Assembly (NCBI GenBank): GCA_016192145.1
Contig: JACPUT010000018.1
Span: 248,001-312,000 of the forward strand
DNA length: 64,000 nucleotides
Origin: Acidobacteriota bacterium
Lineage (GTDB): Bacteria > Acidobacteriota > Holophagae > Holophagales > Holophagaceae
Direction: 5' to 3'
How positions within the stretch are numbered: position 1 is the stretch's first letter; every line of letters begins with the position of its first letter. Made by a program: the position numbers and the translations under genes. A model generated the notes under the pieces. That model was not told the origin of the DNA. It saw only the letters and a list, made by a program, of their open reading frames with translations, and ran no database searches. This document shows positions 60,159 through 64,000 of the stretch, one piece after another.

Positions 60159-60961
60159 GCTTCCACCGGGAGGAAGGCGGGGCGGCCTACAGCCCCGGGG
60201 GCCCAGGCGCGATCCCAGCGGGAACGGAGGAGGGCGGCCGCTTCCCTTGCGGCGGCGCGGTCTTCCAGGCCCTTCAGGCGCAGGCCCAGCCAGGCGGCGC
60301 TGAGGAAGCAGCCCGTGCCGCGGCGCTCACCGGGTAGTCGGGGGGAGCGCCCCAGCGATTCCGTACCCTCCGCCGTGATCCAGAAGTCCTCCACCTCGGC
60401 GCCGGGGGCGTGGCCGCCCTTAAGCCAAACGGCTCGGGCACCCAGGTCCAACAGGGGCTTGGAGAGGGCTTCCAGGGAGGCGGTGCGGATCTGATCCGGG
60501 GGCAGGCCCGCGATGGCCGCGGCCTCGCCCCGGTTGGGGCAGGCCACCCAGGTTCCGGAGCGGAGGACCACCTTGGCCATCGCCTGGAGCCCTTCGGGGT
60601 CATGGAGCCCCACGCCGGCGCTGGGGGCGAGGATGGGATCCCAGATGCGGACCTTGGGGGCCAGCTGGTTCACGGTGCCCACGAGGCGACGCAGCGTGGG
60701 GAGGTCCAGGGCGCAGAGGCCCAGCTTCACGCCCCAGGGCCCCGCCAGATGGGGGCCAAGGGCTTCCAGGCGGGCCTGGGGATCCATGGTGGGGGCGGTG
60801 ATCCCCATGCAGGCCATGCCATTTTGCAGGGTGTCGGCCAGGGGCACGCCCATGGGCAGGACCCCCAACCCGGCCAGGACCTGGGCATCCAGCAACAGGC
60901 CGGCTCCCCCCGAGGGGTCGAATCCGGCGAGGCTCACGGCGATGGGGGCAGGGGACGACAT
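60155..60961 (-). CDS. thiD: hydroxymethylpyrimidine/phosphomethylpyrimidine kinase (ThiD)
   Basis: A 268-aa ribokinase-fold enzyme in thiamine pyrimidine synthesis. AVSLAGFDPSGGAGLLLDAQ is the substrate-binding start, WGVKLGLCAL the pocket region, IWDPILAPSAGVGL follows, and ARAVWLKGGHAPGAEVEDFW precedes ERRGTGCFLSAAWLGLRLKG with the anion hole (GTGC). The ATG at 60961 has GGAGG 4 bp upstream. The PSAGVGL in place of the usual (V/M)xSxSG(D) is a moderate deviation. No TPP riboswitch is visible upstream. Confidence 0.85.
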   Translation of the reverse strand: MSSPAPIAVSLAGFDPSGGAGLLLDAQVLAGLGVLPMGVPLADTLQNGMACMGITAPTMDPQARLEALGPHLAGPWGVKLGLCALDLPTLRRLVGTVNQLAPKVRIWDPILAPSAGVGLHDPEGLQAMAKVVLRSGTWVACPNRGEAAAIAGLPPDQIRTASLEALSKPLLDLGARAVWLKGGHAPGAEVEDFWITAEGTESLGRSPRLPGERRGTGCFLSAAWLGLRLKGLEDRAAAREAAALLRSRWDRAWAPGAVGRPAFLPVEA

Positions 60962-61012
60962 GGCCCTCCAGAATGCCACGAGGAAGCCTGTTTACACCTG
61001 GGAACCGTGGGG

Positions 61013-61318
61013 TTAGACCCTCCGGGAAGGATCCACGATCTCGGTGATGCGCAGCCCCAGGTTGTCCTCCAGCACCGTGACCTCACCCCTCATCAGCACA
61101 CGGTTCTTGGAGAGCACGTCCATGGGCTCCCCGGCGCTCTTCTTGAGCTCCACGAGGCTGCCCGTCTCCAGGTCCAGGAGGTCCCGGATGCTCATGCGGG
61201 CCGAGCCCAGCTGGACTTCCAGGTGCATGGAGGTGTCGATGAAGGGCATGACGCCAGCGATCACCGCCTCGAAGGAAACGGCTTTGTCATCTGCTGTGCG
61301 GTCCAGGCGCTTGGCCAA
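61013..61318 (-). CDS. fliN: flagellar motor switch protein FliN
   Basis: A 101-aa SpoA-domain protein: FIDTSMHLEVQLGSARMSIR, DLLDLETGSLVELKKSAGEP, MDVLSKNRVLMRGEVTVLED and LGLRITEIVDPSRRV. FliN builds the C-ring that sets rotation direction and anchors the export ATPase. It follows fliL by about 70 bp with no fliM between them, unlike the usual fliL-fliM-fliN order. Confidence 0.93.
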   Translation of the reverse strand: MAKRLDRTADDKAVSFEAVIAGVMPFIDTSMHLEVQLGSARMSIRDLLDLETGSLVELKKSAGEPMDVLSKNRVLMRGEVTVLEDNLGLRITEIVDPSRRV

Positions 61319-61387
61319 GATTGCCCCCCTGGGATCAAAGCATCGACCCCTGGGACCGTAAAAGCAACAGGAGTGCCAGCCTTTGGA

Positions 61388-62068
61388 CTATTGCTGGATG
61401 GCCCAGTCGATGATGAGCACATCCTTCACCGGCTTCTTGGGCTTCTTGTGTTCCTTGTCTTCCTTCTCGCCGGGCTTGGGGGGATGGGGCTTGAACTTCT
61501 CGTTCAGCTTGTCCTTGATCTCCAGGCGCAGGGATTCTTTGGCCTCGCTATCGCTGGCCTCGTCCACGGTCTTGCCGGAGAGCATGTCCTGGATCATGGC
61601 GAGGATCTGGCTCTTTTCCGGGGAGGGCTTATCCCCGGCTGCCGTCTTGCCCAGTTCCGCATCGCGGAAGAGGATGTGCAGCTCCGCCCGCAAGAAGGCA
61701 TTCCGGCGTTGGGCGCCCTGCAGGTTCACGATTTTCTGGATCACCATCACCGGGGGGGCCTCGGCCCCGCCATGGCCGCCACCGCCCTTGGGCTGGTCTT
61801 CCTCCTCGTCTTCTTCCTCGCCTTTTTTGGCCTCGTGCCCATCCGCAGCGCCGCCGTGGTCGCCCTCGGCGGCTTCGCCATGCTCGCCGGCCTTCTTCTG
61901 GGCATCCTCATCCGCCTTCTTCTTGGCCTCGGCCGCCGCCTTCTTCTTGTCCAGCACGAGCACCTTCACGGCAAAACCCCCACCGCCGAGCAGCAGCAAC
62001 GCCGCCACCGCGATGATGATCAACTTCTTCTTCCCGCCCCCGCCGCCGCCTTCTTCCTGATCCGACAT
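61388..62068 (-). CDS. fliL: flagellar basal body-associated protein FliL
   Basis: A 226-aa protein. A Gly/Lys-rich N-terminus leads into one helix (KKLIIIAVAALLLLGGGGFA), followed by a charged low-complexity stretch (AAAEAKKKADEDAQKKAGE, then KKGEEEDEEED). The periplasmic FliL domain has VMVIQKIVNLQGAQRRNAFL, RAELHILFRDAELG and SLRLEIKDKLNEKF, ending with DVLIIDWAIQQ. FliL strengthens stator engagement at the motor. The ATG at 62068 is chosen because MSDQEEGG is family-like and GAGGT lies upstream. Confidence 0.88.
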   Translation of the reverse strand: MSDQEEGGGGGGKKKLIIIAVAALLLLGGGGFAVKVLVLDKKKAAAEAKKKADEDAQKKAGEHGEAAEGDHGGAADGHEAKKGEEEDEEEDQPKGGGGHGGAEAPPVMVIQKIVNLQGAQRRNAFLRAELHILFRDAELGKTAAGDKPSPEKSQILAMIQDMLSGKTVDEASDSEAKESLRLEIKDKLNEKFKPHPPKPGEKEDKEHKKPKKPVKDVLIIDWAIQQ

Positions 62069-62147
62069 TAGCCACCTCAAATGGATGGCTTCCTATCGGC
62101 CGGGGCGCCCGTCCATCTTGAGATCCGGCGCCCGGTATCATGGGCGG

Positions 62148-62951
62148 ATGCGGCATTCCTTCTACCTGCGCCTGGCTTACGATGGGACGAATTACCATGG
62201 CTGGCAGATCCAGACGTCACTGCCCACCGTCCAGGGGGAGCTGTGGCGGGCGTTGAGGGTCCTGGATGCGGAGGCTCCCATGCCCCAGGGCACGGGCCGC
62301 ACGGATTCCGGTGTCCACGCCGAGGCTCAGGGCACCGTGGCGAAGGTGGAACGGGAGTGGGACCCCTATCGCCTACTCGCAGCCCTCAACGCCCACCTAC
62401 CACCCGCCATCCGGGTGATGGAGGCCGTGCCGGTGCCCGAGGCCTTCTACCCCCGCCGCCACGCCGTGGCCAAGCGCTACCGGTATCGCCTGGGGATGGG
62501 CCCCACCGCGCACCCGCTGGAGCGCGCTATCCGGTGGCAGCTCTTCCGGAAGGAGCCCCTGGATCAGGAAGCCATGGCCGCCGCCGCCGCAGCGTGGATC
62601 GGAACCCACGACTACAGCGCCTTCCGCCATCAGGAGTGCGAAGCCGAGGACCCCGTGCGGACCATCCACGCCATCCGCCTCGAACCGCACCGCCTGGGCC
62701 TGGACCTGGTCTTCGAAGGCAGCGCCTTCCTCATGCACCAGGTGCGGATCATGAGCGGCAGCCTCGTGCAGGTGGGCAAGGGGAAGATCCTCGTGGCCGA
62801 TGCGCCCCGCATCCTGGCGAACCGGGATCGCACCCAAGCCGGTGAGACGGCCCCCGCCCACGGCCTCTGCATGGAAAAGGTCTGGTACGAGGCCCGCTGG
62901 GGCCTCAACGAGCCGAGCCCCTGGGGGGAGGGAAAGTTGGATCGCGAATAA
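62148..62951 (+). CDS. truA: tRNA pseudouridine(38-40) synthase TruA
   Basis: A 267-aa enzyme. YLRLAYDGTNYHGWQIQTSL, PQGTGRTDSGVHAEAQGTVA (catalytic Asp in GRTDSGVHA), YPRRHAVAKRYRYRL, HDYSAFRHQECEAEDPVRTI and FLMHQVRIMSGSLVQVGKGK cover the family motifs. The ATG at 62148 gives a normal start. The final residues (KLDRE) and the stop codon lie inside a long inverted repeat that begins at 62940, so the repeat has set the C-terminus. Confidence 0.95.
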   Translation: MRHSFYLRLAYDGTNYHGWQIQTSLPTVQGELWRALRVLDAEAPMPQGTGRTDSGVHAEAQGTVAKVEREWDPYRLLAALNAHLPPAIRVMEAVPVPEAFYPRRHAVAKRYRYRLGMGPTAHPLERAIRWQLFRKEPLDQEAMAAAAAAWIGTHDYSAFRHQECEAEDPVRTIHAIRLEPHRLGLDLVFEGSAFLMHQVRIMSGSLVQVGKGKILVADAPRILANRDRTQAGETAPAHGLCMEKVWYEARWGLNEPSPWGEGKLDRE

Positions 62952-63031
62952 CGCGAATGGGGCGAATAAGCGCGAATAAATAGGAGTGTTCCCTATTCGC
63001 GTCATTCGCCCCATTCGCGTTATTCGCGATC
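62940..63031. repeat. 92-bp hairpin with 28-bp perfect arms made of a GCGAATAA word
   Basis: 62940-62967 and 63004-63031 are exact reverse complements (28 bp). The stem continues inward with a one-base bulge to a loop AGTGTT. The left half contains four tandem copies of GCGAATAA or GCGAATGG variants at eight- to ten-base spacing. It lies between convergent truA and recR and includes the truA stop codon. Confidence 0.92.
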
Positions 63032-63036
63032 TGCTT

Positions 63037-63633
63037 TTAGACCGGCCGCCGGCCTTCCAGCGCTCGCCCGAGGGTGAGCTGGTCGGCGTATTCGATGTCG
63101 CTGCCGATGGGGAGGCCCAGGCCGATGCGGGTGGCTTTGATGCCCAGGGGTTCGAGCAGGCGGGCCAGCCAGCTGGCGGTGGCTTCGCCATCGAGGGTGG
63201 GATTGGTGGCGAGGATGACTTCGGTGATGCTGTGGTCTTCCAAGCGGTGGAGCAGTTCCCGGATCCGAAGCTGGTCTGGGCCCAGGCCCCGGAGCGGGGA
63301 AATGAGACCGCCCAGCACGTGGTACCGGCCCTTGAAGGAACTGGCCCGCTCGAAGCTGAGCACGTTGCTGGCTTCGGCCACCACCACGAGGACATGGGGA
63401 TCCCGGTTTGGGTCCTTGCAGATGGGGCAGAGGGGTTGGTCGGTGAAGGCCCCGCACTGACTGCAGAAACCCACCTTGTCCGCGGCGTCCTGGAGGAGGC
63501 GGGCCAGGTTGGCCATGGCCTCCGGCCCCTCCTTGAGGAGGTGCAGGGCCATGCGCTGGGCGCTCTTCTGGCCCACGCCCGGAAGGTGCTGGAGGCTCGC
63601 GACCACCGCCTCCAGGGGGGCGGGCAGCTTCAT
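63037..63633 (-). CDS. recR: recombination protein RecR
   Basis: A 198-aa protein of the RecFOR pathway. N-terminal HhH LQHLPGVGQKSAQRMALHLL, zinc finger CSQCGAFTDQPLCPICKD, Toprim LVVVAEASNVLSFERASSF and the Walker-B-like C-terminus (LGLPIGSDIEYADQLTLGRA). It normally follows ybaB directly. Here a 340-bp inverted-repeat element lies between them, and its left arm ends 5 bp upstream of the recR ATG. No usual SD is visible. Confidence 0.96.
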   Translation of the reverse strand: MKLPAPLEAVVASLQHLPGVGQKSAQRMALHLLKEGPEAMANLARLLQDAADKVGFCSQCGAFTDQPLCPICKDPNRDPHVLVVVAEASNVLSFERASSFKGRYHVLGGLISPLRGLGPDQLRIRELLHRLEDHSITEVILATNPTLDGEATASWLARLLEPLGIKATRIGLGLPIGSDIEYADQLTLGRALEGRRPV

Positions 63634-63637
63634 AGTG

Positions 63638-63977
63638 AAGGGCCTGTAAATGAGTCATCTTGCCTATTGCGAGGGGCGTCGGCGGAGCAATCCAAGGCGG
63701 CCGACCGTAGGTGTATCGGGAATACACGGAGGGAGGTCAACGCAGGTTTGCGACAGCCGCCGACCCTGGCCCGGTTCCCCGGTCCGCTCGGCTGTTCGGC
63801 CGAGCGGAAGAAGGCCCCGGTGGGGCCTTCGATACCGAGAGGGGTTGGCCCCTCTTCGCGCCCCCAGCTGTGTCGGGCCGCTTGCACGATGTCACCGCAT
63901 CGCGCTGCGCGGCTCTCCTTGCTGGATGGCGCGAATAGGGGCCAACAATAGGCAAGCTGACTCATTTACAGGCCCTT
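63638..63977. mobile_element. 340-bp MITE-like element or structured RNA with 32-bp terminal inverted repeats
   Basis: The ends 63638-63669 and 63946-63977 are inverted repeats with 31 of 32 matches. Inside are hairpins at 63711-63727 (6 bp), 63783-63808 (10 bp, loop TGTTCG), 63810-63830 (9 bp, loop GGT) and 63838-63855 (7 bp, loop TTGG). The right arm carries the last three codons and stop of ybaB. This accounts for the only stretch over 300 bp without a recognised gene. A 111-aa minus-strand frame (63630-63965) runs through it without family similarity. No transposase is present. Confidence 0.7.
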
Positions 63978-64000
63978 TAGGCCGGGGAGGTTCATGCCGG
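63966..64000 (-). CDS. YbaB/EbfC nucleoid-associated protein, C-terminal end only
   Basis: Reading in from the window edge on the minus strand gives GMNLPGLKGL and a stop. NLPGL is the usual C-terminus of YbaB/EbfC, and the next gene is recR, matching the common dnaX-ybaB-recR order. The last three codons and the stop lie inside the inverted-repeat element. Only ten residues are visible, so the call depends mainly on position. Confidence 0.6.
   Translation of the reverse strand, partial: GMNLPGLKGL

Noticed and set aside
60962-61012. TPP riboswitch before thiD
   Set aside because: The spacer to fliN is only about 50 bp and lacks the conserved CTGAGA and other THI-box strings.
63711-63938. 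Plus-strand open frames inside the 340-bp element
   Set aside because: They cross several perfect hairpins, have no SD and show no recognisable protein features.

Overview
The window is GC-rich, gene-dense chromosomal DNA of a Gram-negative, flagellated bacterium. There is no phage, plasmid, CRISPR or rRNA content. The outer-membrane set (TolB, Pal, CpoB), many GTG starts, paired DUF2911 proteins, a Gcr-family membrane protein and the general look of the proteins suggest an Acidobacteriota lineage such as Holophagae (Geothrix/Holophaga-like). That placement is an inference from the proteins, not from a marker gene.

Layout. 1-15239: a CocE/NonD-type hydrolase cut by the window edge, queE, two overlapping DUF2911 genes, a Gcr-family membrane protein, a lipA-GntR-hydroxyacid dehydrogenase operon, scpA plus two small membrane proteins, uvrC, a V4R/DUF2378-like protein that seems to start at CTG, a polytopic membrane protein, and a module of a Cys-rich exported peptide, an ECF sigma factor and its probable anti-sigma factor. 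15212-28900: a flavin oxidoreductase; a tightly overlapped four-gene operon (two-zinc-ribbon DUF4178 protein, 59-aa membrane peptide, half-length DUF350 protein, membrane-embedded spermidine-synthase-like protein); an aminotransferase; elbB; a 1060-aa hybrid histidine kinase; a DUF2520/miaE pair; a TetR regulator. 28900-40850: an M61 peptidase and GT2 pair, rnhB-mutT, tolB-pal-cpoB, mutY, tRNA-Leu(GAG), secG, DAHP synthase, a lipoprotein, tpiA, an AraC regulator. 40900-64000: a DUF3224 protein, pgk, a methyltransferase, rbfA-truB, an S9 peptidase, nadK, a class A PBP, a CPBP protease, a DEAD-box helicase, sixA, an alpha/beta hydrolase, rho, a histidine kinase, a YdjM-type protein, a Nudix hydrolase, a dihydrouridine synthase, an unknown protein with thiD, fliL-fliN without fliM, truA, recR and the last codons of ybaB.

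The most unusual material lies between genes. (1) A 340-bp element with 32-bp terminal inverted repeats (one mismatch) and at least four internal hairpins sits between ybaB and recR. (2) The first 64 bp of rnhB are repeated 188 bp upstream, and all five differences are synonymous third-position changes. (3) At least four intergenic spaces hold long hairpins whose arms are built from a short word repeated in tandem, with a different word at each locus. (4) A branched stem-loop element lies between the divergent aminotransferase and elbB genes. The DUF4178/DUF350/spermidine-synthase-like operon is the best candidate for an undescribed multi-gene system.

Most of the remaining genes are housekeeping. 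Overlapping stop/start codons (ATGA, TGATG, GTGA) are very common and were used to choose many starts.
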